34,667 bases of DNA from Deltaproteobacteria bacterium (GTDB lineage: Bacteria; Myxococcota_A; UBA9160; SZUA-336). A model generated the notes under the pieces. That model was given only the letters and a program-made list of their open reading frames with translations, had not been told where the DNA came from and ran no database searches. A program made the translations under genes and the position numbers. How positions within the stretch are numbered: the first letter of the stretch is position 1; each line of letters starts with the position of its first letter. Below, piece after piece: positions 16,286 through 29,494 of the stretch. The stretch spans positions 1 to 34,667 of the forward strand of contig SMWZ01000217.1 of NCBI GenBank assembly GCA_004356455.1. The letters run 5' to 3'.

Positions 16286-16677
16286 TTAGCGCGGAAGGCG
16301 TCTCGGATCAGCGTCACCTGCGGCGGTTCGTGGCTGGCATCCACGCTGACCACGTCGAAGCGCAGGGCGTCGTGACCGGGAAGTCGCCGCGTGGCGAGGA
16401 CCTCCGCCGCCGCCCGTGTGAGCCGCCGCTGCTTGCGTCGATCGACCGACTCTGCGGCGGATCCGAAGCGCGTGCTTGAGCGCAGACGTACCTCGACGAA
16501 GCAGAGGGTCCGGCCCTCGAGTGCGATGAGATCCAGCTCTGCATGGCGCAGGTGCAGGTTGCGAGCTAGGATGCGGAAGCCCTGACGTCGTAAGTGGCTC
16601 TCCGCAAGTTTCTCTCCGTAACGGCCCACGCTGCGGAGATTTCGCCGTGGAGGTCCCCCTGAGGATTCACCGGGCAT
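16282..16677 (-). CDS. yraN: UPF0102/YraN-family nuclease-fold protein
   Basis: A 131-residue YraN protein. GRYGEKLAESHLRRQGFRIL then ARNLHLRHAELDLIA and FVEVRLRSS match the family's nuclease-like fold, with the D-L-I Asp and E-V Glu of a PD-(D/E)xK core. The usual lysine of E-V-K is Arg here, and the G-E-I/L-D motif is A-E-L-D. The family's cellular role is unclear. ATG at 16677 follows an AAGGGG Shine-Dalgarno. It is divergent from rsmI with 32 bp between starts. Confidence 0.9.
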   Translation of the reverse strand: MPGESSGGPPRRNLRSVGRYGEKLAESHLRRQGFRILARNLHLRHAELDLIALEGRTLCFVEVRLRSSTRFGSAAESVDRRKQRRLTRAAAEVLATRRLPGHDALRFDVVSVDASHEPPQVTLIRDAFRAN

Positions 16678-16709
16678 GGTAGCCCCTTGCCTGTTGGGGG
16701 TGAGCGCAC

Positions 16710-17588
16710 GTGACGGTACCTGAGCCTGCCGGTTGCGTCTACGTGGTCTCGACGCCCATCGGGAACCTGGAGGATCTGAGTCCCCGCGCGCTGCGCAGCC
16801 TGCGCGAGGCGTCTCTGGTGGTGTGCGAGGACACCCGACGTACCGCTCGTCTCTGCGCCCGGTTCGGCATCACGACCCGTCGCATCTCGCTTCACGCACA
16901 CAACGAGACGCGCCGTACGCCTGAGCTGCTGCGCCGGCTCGAGCGCGGCGAGACCCTGGCACTGGTCTCGGACGCGGGCACGCCGCTGCTGTCCGATCCC
17001 GGGGCCCGCTTCGTCCACGCGGCGCTCGAGCAGGGCCTGCGTGTGGTGCCCGTGCCCGGTCCCTCGGCGGTGCTGGCGGCTCTGGTAGCGAGCGGGCTCC
17101 CCACGCGTCCGTTCACCTTCGTCGGGTTCCTGCCGCGCAAGGGGCGCGAGCGCGCGGAATGGCTGGAGCGCTTGCGTGAATCGCCGGGCACGCTGGTGCT
17201 GTTCGAGGCACCGAATCGTGTGCGAACAACGTTGCGAGACCTTTACCAGGCTCTTGGGCCTCGTCGCGTCACGCTGGCGCGTGAGCTGACCAAGCGCTTC
17301 GAAGAGATCGTGCGTGGCCGACTCGGCGAGCTCGAGCTGCCCGCGCTACGCGGCGAGGTCACCTTGGTCGTAGCAGGGAATGCGGCTGCGTTCACGCGTT
17401 CGCGGCAGGCAGACGCGGCGGCAGGGGAGGACGATTGGCTCGGGCAGCGCATCGCGGCGGGCGGTACCACGCGCGACATCTCGCGCGAGCTGGCCCAGAG
17501 ACTGGGAATCTCGCGCAGCCATGCCTACCGGCGGGTACTCGCATACCGCAAAGCCGCCGCCCAGGATTCCGGAGCTAGAGAAAGGTGA
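16710..17588 (+). CDS. rsmI: 16S rRNA (cytidine1402-2'-O)-methyltransferase RsmI
   Basis: A 292-residue tetrapyrrole-methylase-fold enzyme that 2'-O-methylates C1402 in the 30S decoding centre. VYVVSTPIGNLEDLSPRA opens the protein; CEDTRRTARL, LHAHNETRR, LVSDAGTPLLSDPGARF, PVPGPSAVLAALVASGLP and FVGFLPRKGRER are all diagnostic. The C-terminal tail has a short HTH-like TTRDISRELAQRLGISRSHAYR. GTG start at 16710 follows a G-rich ribosome-binding stretch (GGGGGTGAG). Confidence 0.96.
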   Translation: MTVPEPAGCVYVVSTPIGNLEDLSPRALRSLREASLVVCEDTRRTARLCARFGITTRRISLHAHNETRRTPELLRRLERGETLALVSDAGTPLLSDPGARFVHAALEQGLRVVPVPGPSAVLAALVASGLPTRPFTFVGFLPRKGRERAEWLERLRESPGTLVLFEAPNRVRTTLRDLYQALGPRRVTLARELTKRFEEIVRGRLGELELPALRGEVTLVVAGNAAAFTRSRQADAAAGEDDWLGQRIAAGGTTRDISRELAQRLGISRSHAYRRVLAYRKAAAQDSGARER

Positions 17589-17608
17589 TGAAGAAACTCT
17601 GGCGGTGA

Positions 17609-22627
<5,019 letters not shown>

Positions 22628-22632
22628 CTAGC

Positions 22633-22739
22633 TAGCGGGTTATCGGCAAGCAAAGCTCGCCTGCGCGCGGGCGCCGGACTTCGTCGGCGCCCTGGTAGCG
22701 GGTTATCGGCGAGCAGAGCTCGCCTGCCCGCGGGCGCCG
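22633..22739 (+). repeat. Two direct copies of a 44-bp palindromic repeat
   Basis: Units 22633-22676 and 22696-22739 share 41 of 44 bases; the core is GGTTATCGGC followed by an R-rich loop and GCTCGCCTGC. In the second copy GGCGAGC pairs perfectly with GCTCGCC around AGA; in the first copy one pair is disrupted (A instead of G). A third copy is inverted at about 11413-11446 with GGCGGGC/GCCCGCC, so the stem is preserved by a compensatory A-T to G-C change. Confidence 0.75.
22669..22692 (+). terminator. GC-rich hairpin downstream of the response regulator
   Basis: GGGCGCCG (22669-22676) and CGGCGCCC (22685-22692) form an 8-bp stem with an 8-base loop that can pair further. There is no T tract afterwards, so rho-independent termination is uncertain; it could end the two-component transcript or be part of the repeat element. 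Confidence 0.4.
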
Positions 22740-22858
22740 AAATCCACGCCTTTTCAACCCCTTACACCGGTTCGAGCGATGAGGATGAGCGCGGCCCTGG
22801 CCTGTGGCTGGGGCTCTCGAGCGAGTGCCGCATGGTGGTCACCTGTTTCCCGTAATAT

Positions 22859-22870
22859 GTAGTTGACTAC
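22859..22870. promoter_or_regulatory. Candidate activator-binding palindrome
   Basis: GTAGT-TG-ACTAC is a perfect 5-bp inverted repeat centred about 48 bp before the -24 element. Enhancer-binding proteins usually bind such palindromes upstream of sigma54 promoters. The half-sites are short and a single occurrence is weak evidence. Confidence 0.3.
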
Positions 22871-22911
22871 ACACGGCTGTACGGGTTCCCATCATCCCAG
22901 CCCCCCAGCCT

Positions 22912-22927
22912 TGGCATGCTTGTGGCA
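22912..22927 (+). promoter_or_regulatory. Sigma54 (-24/-12) promoter of the exopolysaccharide locus
   Basis: TGGCATGCTTGTGGCA aligns to the consensus TGGCAC-G-N4-TTGCW with the invariant GG (22913-22914) and GC (22925-22926) at exact spacing; the only departures are C-to-T at the end of the -24 block and T-to-G in TTGC. Transcription would start near 22938, about 40 bases before the chain-length gene. The gene upstream encodes a GAFTGA activator. Confidence 0.7.
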
Positions 22928-22978
22928 TAGCTGCCAGAGCGGCTCGGCCTGAGCCCAGCTCGGGGTTGAGAGAACACC

Positions 22979-24574
22979 ATGCCGATACGCGACAACACCA
23001 ACGAGATCAGCTTCAGCCTCGGGGATTTGAAGCGGATCCTGCGGCGCCGGATGGGCTGGTTCTTGGCGCCCACGCTGATCGGAATCGTGGGGGCGCTGGT
23101 GCTGGCTCTGGGCCTGGAGCCGAGCTATGAGGCGGCCTCCATCGTGCTGGTTGAGCCTCAGGGGATTCCGGACACGCTGGTGAAGACCACCGTAGTGGCG
23201 AAGACGGAGTCCCGCTACGGACAGCTCAAGCTGCAGATTCTGGCGCGCGACAACCTGAGCGCCATCATCGATGAGTTCCAGCTCTATCCCGGCGAGTCCG
23301 TGCCGCGCGAGCAGCTGGTGGAGCAACTGCGGGAGGCCGTGAGCATCGAGCCCCTGCCGCCCGCGATCATCGATCCGCGCAAGCCGCCTACGCTGGAGTC
23401 CTTCCGCATCGCCTTCCGCAGTAACAACCCGAGAATCGTGGCGGATGTCACCAACCGTCTCACACGGGATTTCATCGCGGCCCACCTGGCCGATCGCGAG
23501 CTGCAGGCCAAGGGCGCCAGCGAGTTCATCGAGAACGAGCTGGCCAAGAGCCGGGGCGAGCTCCAGCGAGTGCGCCAGCAGATCACTGCGTTCAAGGAGG
23601 AGCACCATGGCGAGCTGCCCGAGCAGCTTTCCATGAACACCCAACATCTCGAGCGCCTCCGGAACAGCCTCATGACCATGAGTACGAGCCTGAGCGCGGC
23701 GCAGGGTCAGATCGTGGCCATCCGGGAGCAGATGGAGCAGGCGAAGCTCTCGGGTTCGATGAGTGATACCGATCCGACCAAGCGCAAGCAGCTCCTCGAG
23801 ATCGCGCTGAACGGGTTTCGCGCACAGGGCAAGACCGAAAGGCACCCTGATGTGATACAGGCCACCGCCGAGATCGCCGCCCTCGAGCGGCTGATCGAGC
23901 GGAAGGCCGCAGCCGGCGAAGGAATCTCCCCGGTCGTACATGCGCTGCAGCGGGAGCTCCGCAACAACAAAGTGACCGCCGATGTGGTCCAGGGGGAATT
24001 CACGCGGCTCAAAGCGGAGATTGCGGATTACGAGACGCGCATTGAAAGAACTCCCAAACGCGCGGCTGACCTCGGCTGGCTGGAGGCGACGGGCAAGAAC
24101 ATGAGTGACGCGATCCGCGAGCTTCAGCTCAAGCTCATGGACGCGAAGATGGGACACACCATCGAGCTGGCGCAGAAGGGCGAGAGGTTCAGGGTGGTCG
24201 AGTGGGCAGTTCGGCCCGACTCCCCAATCAGCCCCAATCGTCCACTCTGGTTCGTCGTAGGCTCCACGCTCGGACTCCTGGCCGGGCTGGCTTGCTTGGT
24301 GCTGCGCGAGACGATGGATGAAAGCTTCCATTCGGTGGTGGAGCTTCAGCGGGTAGTCACGCTCCCGGTGCTTGCGGCCGTGCCCGAGATTCGCTTGCCG
24401 AGCGAGCTCGCGTCGCGACATGTGCGCCGACGCCGCCTGGGCATCTCGAGCGCCGTCATTTTGCTTCTGATCGTGGGTGGGACCCTCGCGTTCTACCTCT
24501 ATGGCCGCAGCAACGGGATCACGACCGCACAGGTCTTCCCCGGCGTCGCTGTGGATCAGAGGGCAGATGTATAA
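22979..24574 (+). CDS. Polysaccharide chain-length determinant (Wzz/XrtA-type co-polymerase)
   Basis: A 531-residue inner-membrane protein that controls exopolysaccharide chain length. TM1 is about 27-46, followed by the periplasmic Wzz domain (YEAASIVLVEPQ), extensive coiled coil (about 170-400) and the conserved Pro-rich motif VRPDSPISPNRPLW before TM2 (about 422-442). A third hydrophobic segment follows at about 485-505. Length and three-TM plan resemble the XrtA/PEP-CTERM chain-length family (TIGR03007) with no kinase domain fused. Its start follows the sigma54 promoter, and its 3' end overlaps the ATPase gene by 8 bp. Confidence 0.88.
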   Translation: MPIRDNTNEISFSLGDLKRILRRRMGWFLAPTLIGIVGALVLALGLEPSYEAASIVLVEPQGIPDTLVKTTVVAKTESRYGQLKLQILARDNLSAIIDEFQLYPGESVPREQLVEQLREAVSIEPLPPAIIDPRKPPTLESFRIAFRSNNPRIVADVTNRLTRDFIAAHLADRELQAKGASEFIENELAKSRGELQRVRQQITAFKEEHHGELPEQLSMNTQHLERLRNSLMTMSTSLSAAQGQIVAIREQMEQAKLSGSMSDTDPTKRKQLLEIALNGFRAQGKTERHPDVIQATAEIAALERLIERKAAAGEGISPVVHALQRELRNNKVTADVVQGEFTRLKAEIADYETRIERTPKRAADLGWLEATGKNMSDAIRELQLKLMDAKMGHTIELAQKGERFRVVEWAVRPDSPISPNRPLWFVVGSTLGLLAGLACLVLRETMDESFHSVVELQRVVTLPVLAAVPEIRLPSELASRHVRRRRLGISSAVILLLIVGGTLAFYLYGRSNGITTAQVFPGVAVDQRADV

Positions 24575-25481
24575 CGCCTTCTTCGGATTTGATGCAGAGC
24601 CGTTTCGGGTCAATCCCGATCCGCGTTTCCTGTATTTCTCGGAGAGTCACCGCGAGGCGCTGGCGACGCTCGTCTATGCGCTGCACCAGCGCAAGGGCTT
24701 CATCGTGCTCACGGGCGAGGTCGGCACCGGCAAGACCACGCTCCTGAACGCGCTGCTTCAGAAGCTGGATCCCGGGGTCCAGGGCGCGTACCTGTTCAAC
24801 ACCAAGCTCTCGCTGGAGGACTTCTTCTCCTATCTCTTCGACGAGCTCGAGATCGAGCCGGTCGAGCCTTTCCGGAAGAGCGCCGTACTGCACCGCCTCA
24901 ACCACTACCTGATCGAACGGCTTCGCAAGGGTCAGCAGACGCTGCTGGTGATCGACGAGGCGCAAAACCTGTCGGACGAGCTGCTCGAAGAGATTCGGAT
25001 GCTCTCGAACCTGGAAACGCCCCAATCCAAGCTGCTGCAGATCATGCTGGTGGGACAACCAGAGCTGGATGAGAAGCTGGCCCAGCCGAACCTGCGGCAG
25101 CTGCGTCAGCGGATCGAGCTGCGGCATACGATCAGCCCGCTCAGCCTTCGAGAGACCATGGAGTACGTGCGCGAGCGCCTGCTGATCGCGGGCCATGACA
25201 ACGGCGAGATCTTCACCACATCTGCCCTGCGCACGGTCTACCGCTATGCAGCGGGGATCCCGCGGGTCGTGAACGTGTTGTGCGACAATGCCTTGCTCAG
25301 CGCTTACGTTCGCAAGTCGCTTCGAGTCTCCGCTCGCATGATCGATGAAACGGCGAAGGACCTGGACCTGTTGCGCGAAGAGGTGTTGCCGGAACAGCCC
25401 GCAGCAACGCCCTCAGCGCGAGACGGTTGGATCCGACGCCTCTGGTCGGGGCGACGGGCTCAGGATGAGCTCGGTGCGTAG
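24567..25481 (+). CDS. ExeA-like AAA ATPase of an exopolysaccharide locus
   Basis: A 304-residue ATPase starting MYNAFFGFDAEPFRVNPDPR, which matches the ExeA/XrtA-associated ATPase family (TIGR03015). Walker A is GEVGTGKT (50-57), Walker B LLVIDEAQNLS, sensor region LLQIMLVGQPEL, then LRQRIELRHTISPL and a GIPRVVNVLCDNALL block. It lacks the peptidoglycan-binding domain of full-length ExeA. ATG at 24567 overlaps the chain-length gene stop by 8 bases. The longer upstream reading is a shadow of that gene. Its role in polysaccharide assembly is known only from locus association. Confidence 0.9.
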   Translation: MYNAFFGFDAEPFRVNPDPRFLYFSESHREALATLVYALHQRKGFIVLTGEVGTGKTTLLNALLQKLDPGVQGAYLFNTKLSLEDFFSYLFDELEIEPVEPFRKSAVLHRLNHYLIERLRKGQQTLLVIDEAQNLSDELLEEIRMLSNLETPQSKLLQIMLVGQPELDEKLAQPNLRQLRQRIELRHTISPLSLRETMEYVRERLLIAGHDNGEIFTTSALRTVYRYAAGIPRVVNVLCDNALLSAYVRKSLRVSARMIDETAKDLDLLREEVLPEQPAATPSARDGWIRRLWSGRRAQDELGA

Positions 25482-25498
25482 CGAAGGAGAGCCACAGG

Positions 25499-26320
25499 AT
25501 GGGTAAGATCCACGACGCGCTGCAACGGGCTGAGCAGGAACGCACACAGGCCGGCGCCGCTGCGAGCACAACGGCCGCGCACCTCGAGCTAGAGCCGCGC
25601 ATGTTGACCGGTCCTCGGCGGCGAAGCAGCGAGCGCGCCGAGCGACTACGAAATGCTCGGCGCTCCCGCATCATGCTGGCGGATGCAGACTCGAGCGTCA
25701 CGGAGGAGTACCGGACGCTGCGTGCGCGCATTCAATCGATCCGTCGTACTCGACCCCTCCGCAGCATCTTGGTCACGAGCGCGCTTCCCGGCGAGGGTAA
25801 AACCACGACTGCGGTCAACTTGGCCCTCTGCTTCGGCCTCGAGCTCGAGGGCGCGACCTGTCTGGTGGACGCCGATCTGCGTACGCCCGGGGTGCATCAT
25901 GTGTTCATCGAAAGCCCGGAGGCGGGTCTGGCCGAGCTGCTGGAGCTGGATGTGAAGCTCGAAGACGCACTCGTGCACGTTCCGGACACGCGCCTCTCGG
26001 TCCTTACGGTCCGAGCGCTCCCCACACACCCCTCCGAGCTCTTGGCGTCACGCCGTATGGTGGCGCTCATGGAGGAGTTGCAGAGCCGTTTCGATACGGT
26101 GCTGATCGACTCACCCCCGGTCCTGGGGCTTCCCGACACCACGACGCTGGTCGATCTGTGCGACGCCGTGCTCTTCGTGATCGGGTCAGGCGCGGCATCC
26201 CGCGCGGACCTCGAAGCAGCGCTGACTCAGATCGATGCGAGCAAGGCCATCGGATGCGTCTTCAATCGCAGCCGGGAAGCCCCCAAAGGCTACAGCCCGT
26301 ATGGCCGGAGGAAGGACTGA
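25499..26320 (+). CDS. Tyrosine autokinase (BY-kinase, CpsD/XrtA-associated type)
   Basis: A 273-residue P-loop kinase that partners the chain-length protein and regulates polymerisation by tyrosine phosphorylation cycles. Walker A is SALPGEGKTT (94-103), A' CLVDADLRTP (121-130), Walker B TVLIDSPPVLGLPD. The C-terminal tail ends GYSPYGRRKD with Tyr265 and Tyr268, a very short tyrosine cluster. The N-terminal MGKIHDALQRAEQER matches XrtA-associated kinases (TIGR03018). AAGGAG lies nine bases before the ATG. The stop overlaps the next ATG (TGATG). Confidence 0.9.
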   Translation: MGKIHDALQRAEQERTQAGAAASTTAAHLELEPRMLTGPRRRSSERAERLRNARRSRIMLADADSSVTEEYRTLRARIQSIRRTRPLRSILVTSALPGEGKTTTAVNLALCFGLELEGATCLVDADLRTPGVHHVFIESPEAGLAELLELDVKLEDALVHVPDTRLSVLTVRALPTHPSELLASRRMVALMEELQSRFDTVLIDSPPVLGLPDTTTLVDLCDAVLFVIGSGAASRADLEAALTQIDASKAIGCVFNRSREAPKGYSPYGRRKD

Positions 26321-26949
26321 TGAGCACTCGGGCGCCGCAGCCGGCAGCGCCCGTACGCACTGACGTCCTGCGTACGCGGCCTGAGGACTGGATCCTGGCC
26401 GGGGTCTTCGCGCTCTTCCCGCTGGTGGGGCTTATGCTTGACGGTGGCGACGCGTTCGCCCTGGCCGGCGTTGGCGTTCTGCTCTGGGTCGGAAACCGGG
26501 TCCCCCTGACCCCGGCTGCACGCGATGGCCATCGAGCTGCGGGTATCGCGGTCCTGCTCGTGATGCTCTGTCTCTTGCTCCCGCAGCTCGAGCTCGCCTC
26601 CGTCGGCACGGGGCTGCCCGGCTTCGAGCTGACCCGTGTGATTCGTCTCGCGCTCGCCCTGGTGCTGCTGGTGGCGCTGCTGCGGGGCCGCTTGCCCGAG
26701 CGCGCGTGGATGCGCGTGGCCGAGCTCGCCACGCTCGTGGGGTTACTGATAGCGGTGGGCTTGATGGCGAAGCTGTGGAGCTCGGGTCAGGAGGCCGCCT
26801 TCCGCGTCTTGGTCGAGGTGACCCTGTCTCTGGTGATCGTCTTCGGAGTGCATCGTGCGCACCTGCTGCGTAGCGAAGCGCTCTCCTTGCTCGCGCGATC
26901 GGCGCTCATTGGTGTGGTGGGCGCGCTCGTGGTTGCGGCGCTGAGGTAG
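26320..26949 (+). CDS. Polytopic membrane protein of unknown function in the exopolysaccharide operon
   Basis: A 209-residue protein starting at the ATG overlapping the kinase stop (MSTRAPQPAAPVRTD); the longer upstream reading is a shadow of the kinase. Six to seven hydrophobic segments are visible at about 25-43, 45-60, 73-90, 107-124, 134-153, 160-180 and 188-209, with Arg-rich loops. I do not recognise a family. Tight coupling to kinase and WecA-like genes suggests a role in lipid-linked polysaccharide assembly or export; this is inference. Confidence 0.75.
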   Translation: MSTRAPQPAAPVRTDVLRTRPEDWILAGVFALFPLVGLMLDGGDAFALAGVGVLLWVGNRVPLTPAARDGHRAAGIAVLLVMLCLLLPQLELASVGTGLPGFELTRVIRLALALVLLVALLRGRLPERAWMRVAELATLVGLLIAVGLMAKLWSSGQEAAFRVLVEVTLSLVIVFGVHRAHLLRSEALSLLARSALIGVVGALVVAALR

Positions 26950-26955
26950 GATACG

Positions 26956-28119
26956 GTGTCGACCTACGTGGCCCTGCTCGTACTGCCCTGGCTTCTCGCG
27001 CTCGGTCTGACCCCGCTGGTAGAGCGTTGGTCCCGGGCGCATGGCTGGCTCGATCACCCCCGGGGCCGGAAGAACCACGCCCAACCGATGCCCATGCTCG
27101 GGGGCGTGGCCGTTTTCGGTACGATGCTGCTCGGACTCCTCTCGGTCGCCTTGTTTTCCCCTTTGATACGTGCAGATCTGTACGGATCGGGCTCTCTGCT
27201 GGGGCTTGCCGCGGGCGTGATGGCGATCCTCACGCTCGGGGTCTACGATGACCGCAAGGATCTGCCGGCATCGCTGAAGCTTGCAGCGCAGCTCGTGATC
27301 GCCTCCGGGACGTGGTTCCTGGGTTTTCGCTGTGGCGCGGTCGAGCTTCCCTTCGGCTGGATGGTTAGCGCAAGCGCCGTACCCTCCTTCATCGTGACCG
27401 TCTGCTGGATCGTGGTGGTCACCAACGCTTTTAATCTGATCGACGGCCTGGACGGCCTGGCCGCGGGCGTTGGTATTCTGGCCACGCTCACCATCTTCGT
27501 GCTGGCGGCTGGCAACGAGGCGACCGTCCCGATCGTTGGCGCGCTCGCGCTCGCGGGTGCCCTATCGGGGTTTCTCCGCTACAACATTCCTCCGGCCCGC
27601 ATCTTTCTGGGCGATTCCGGCGCCATGGGCATTGGCTATACCACGGCGGTGCTATCGCTGGCGTCCTATCAAAAAGGGCCGACCGCGGTGGTCCTGATCG
27701 TTCCGCTCCTGGCGCTGGGGCTTCCGCTAGTCGACACGATCGTAGCCATCGTGAGGCGCGCCGGGGGGCAACTCCACGAAGAGGGACGACGCGGGTTCCA
27801 CCCCATCCGCGTGACACGCGCGGTGTTCCGCGCGGACCACGGCCACATTCACCATCTGCTGCTGCGCTTGGGCTGGAGCGTACGCCGTGTTCTCTTCTCG
27901 CTCTACGTTGTTTCCGCGGGCCTGGGTTTGCTGGGGCTGTGGACCCGCGACGCGAGCTCGGACCTGCGTTGGGCCGTCTGGCTCTCGCTGCTCGTCTCGG
28001 GGCTCGTCGCGCTCCGTCTGGTCGAGCGCGTCGTGGTACGCAGAGAGCACGAGCGCGATCGAGCGGTCGTCGTGGGGCTGGCGAGTCCCAAGGCGCGGCG
28101 ACGGCAGGCGACGGGATAG
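26956..28119 (+). CDS. WecA/MraY-family undecaprenyl-phosphate sugar-1-phosphate transferase
   Basis: A 387-residue polytopic enzyme that starts the polysaccharide repeat unit on undecaprenyl phosphate. Conserved motifs are all present: RKNHAQPMPMLGG near the N-terminus, GVYDDRKDLPAS, NAFNLIDGLDGLAAG (catalytic Asp region), RIFLGDSGAMGIGY and the cytoplasmic DHGHIHHLLL (HIHH of WecA). About 11 helices are expected. GTG at 26956 follows the previous stop by 6 bp. The donor sugar cannot be told from sequence; GlcNAc-1-P is typical for WecA. Confidence 0.93.
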   Translation: MSTYVALLVLPWLLALGLTPLVERWSRAHGWLDHPRGRKNHAQPMPMLGGVAVFGTMLLGLLSVALFSPLIRADLYGSGSLLGLAAGVMAILTLGVYDDRKDLPASLKLAAQLVIASGTWFLGFRCGAVELPFGWMVSASAVPSFIVTVCWIVVVTNAFNLIDGLDGLAAGVGILATLTIFVLAAGNEATVPIVGALALAGALSGFLRYNIPPARIFLGDSGAMGIGYTTAVLSLASYQKGPTAVVLIVPLLALGLPLVDTIVAIVRRAGGQLHEEGRRGFHPIRVTRAVFRADHGHIHHLLLRLGWSVRRVLFSLYVVSAGLGLLGLWTRDASSDLRWAVWLSLLVSGLVALRLVERVVVRREHERDRAVVVGLASPKARRRQATG

Positions 28120-28123
28120 TCGG

Positions 28124-29425
28124 ATGCTCTTGAGCGGGCTCGCCTCGGCGGGGGCGTTGATCGTGCTGGGCCTCCTCTTCGCGCGTCCGCAGCTGGGGAT
28201 CGTTGCGCTTGCGGCGTTCTTCCCCTTGAACGCGTATGTCATCCGGCTGCCCCTGCCAGGGCTCAACTTCGAAACCGTCTTCATCGGGATCGCCATTGGT
28301 CTCACCCTTCTGCGTTTTGGTTTCCGGATCCCCCCGCTGCGTTTCTCGGGACCGGTCATCGCCTATATCGGCGTGCTCTTCGTGGGATTCCTCGTGACCA
28401 CGTCGTGGGCCCCGCGCGAGATCGCGCAGTTCAGCTCGTTCGGCCTGTTCAAGGTCGCAAAGAGTCAGGTCTTCACGGCTCTGCTCTTCTTCCCGACGTA
28501 CCTCTGGTTCTCCAACGCGAGAGACCGGCGACGCTTGCTGGAGGGGATGTCCTTGGGGCTGGCGCTGGCCGCTTGCGCCACGCTCGCAGACGGTGCGTTG
28601 CAGATCACGGAAAGCGCCCGCATGGGGCGCCCGGTGGGTCTGCTGTCCGATCCGAACGCTATGGCGCAGTACCTAGCGGCCTTCTCGCTGATCCAGCTTC
28701 ATCTCTTCAGCTCGTTGGACCTCTCGCCCATCCGGCGTTGGCTGCACCTCGGGCTCTACACGCTGGTTTTACTGGCGGTCGTCCTGAGCCTCTCCCGCAG
28801 CGCATGGCTGGCCCTGGTGCTTGGCCACGGTGTCTACCTTATGTACGTCAACCGGAAGCTGCTGCTGGCCGGGGCGGCGACGCTCGTGCTCGCAGTGACG
28901 GTCGGCTTTCCGTTTCTCCCGGGCCTGGTTCGAGATCGAGTCGAGGAGACCTTTCGCAGCGGGAACGTCGTGTTTGCGGGCAGCTCGCAGCTTGAGAGCT
29001 CCGCTGCCTCGCGCGTGGTCTTCTACCGGATCGGTGCCGGGATGTTCCTCGACAGTCCGGTCTGGGGGCACGGGCTTGGATCGTTCAAGTTGCTGACACC
29101 GAAATACGGCGCCCGTTACGGGATGCTTCGACACAAGGATCCGCACAGCCTCCCACTGAAGCTGGGCGCGGAAATGGGTACTCTTGGTTTGGGCGTATTT
29201 ATCTGGCTCAGCCTTATGGTCCTTCAGACCGGCCGGCGCCTATGGTGGGCTCGCTCGGATGAGCGGAGGTTTGGGCCGCTCTTGCTGGGAGCCGGGGCCA
29301 CGCTCCTGATCGCCAACCTTTTCACCACCGAGTTCATGCACACACACCAGGTTTCAGCCTACTTCTGGCTCTTGCTCGCCATTGCGGCCCACTCAGATCA
29401 GGATCGGGCTTCGGGGAGCTTGTAA
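28124..29425 (+). CDS. O-antigen ligase/Wzy-like polymerase
   Basis: A 433-residue polytopic protein starting at MLLSGLASAG (ATG 28124, five bases after the transferase stop). About ten to twelve hydrophobic stretches, a Wzy_C-type core with LVGLLSDPNAMAQYLAAF-like spacing (VGLLSDPNAMAQY), VLSLSRSAWLALVLG and the large periplasmic loop GHGLGSFKLLTPKYG then HSLPLKLGAEMGTLGLGVF. These are typical of O-antigen ligases and Wzy polymerases. Either polymerising repeat units or attaching the chain to an acceptor fits; the locus context favours polymerase. Confidence 0.88.
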   Translation: MLLSGLASAGALIVLGLLFARPQLGIVALAAFFPLNAYVIRLPLPGLNFETVFIGIAIGLTLLRFGFRIPPLRFSGPVIAYIGVLFVGFLVTTSWAPREIAQFSSFGLFKVAKSQVFTALLFFPTYLWFSNARDRRRLLEGMSLGLALAACATLADGALQITESARMGRPVGLLSDPNAMAQYLAAFSLIQLHLFSSLDLSPIRRWLHLGLYTLVLLAVVLSLSRSAWLALVLGHGVYLMYVNRKLLLAGAATLVLAVTVGFPFLPGLVRDRVEETFRSGNVVFAGSSQLESSAASRVVFYRIGAGMFLDSPVWGHGLGSFKLLTPKYGARYGMLRHKDPHSLPLKLGAEMGTLGLGVFIWLSLMVLQTGRRLWWARSDERRFGPLLLGAGATLLIANLFTTEFMHTHQVSAYFWLLLAIAAHSDQDRASGSL

Positions 29426-29494
29426 AGCGGCATTAGCTCCGAAATCATCAGCTAGGATTACACTGCGGAACCTGCCTTTAGCACGGGGACCTAA

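Larger units (their letters stand above)
22628..22978. other. 351-bp regulatory intergenic region before the exopolysaccharide locus
   Basis: No gene is supported here. It holds two copies of a 44-bp palindromic repeat (22633-22676 and 22696-22739), a strong GC hairpin between them, a GTAGT-TG-ACTAC palindrome (22859-22870), a sigma54-type promoter (22912-22927) and a short leader to the ATG at 22979. The stretch 22740-22858 shows nothing I can identify. Confidence 0.75.

Noticed and set aside
22892-24613. 573-codon minus-strand ORF opposite the chain-length gene
   Set aside because: Composition is typical of antisense GC-rich frames (His/Arg/Leu-rich), while the plus strand has a clear Wzz-type protein.
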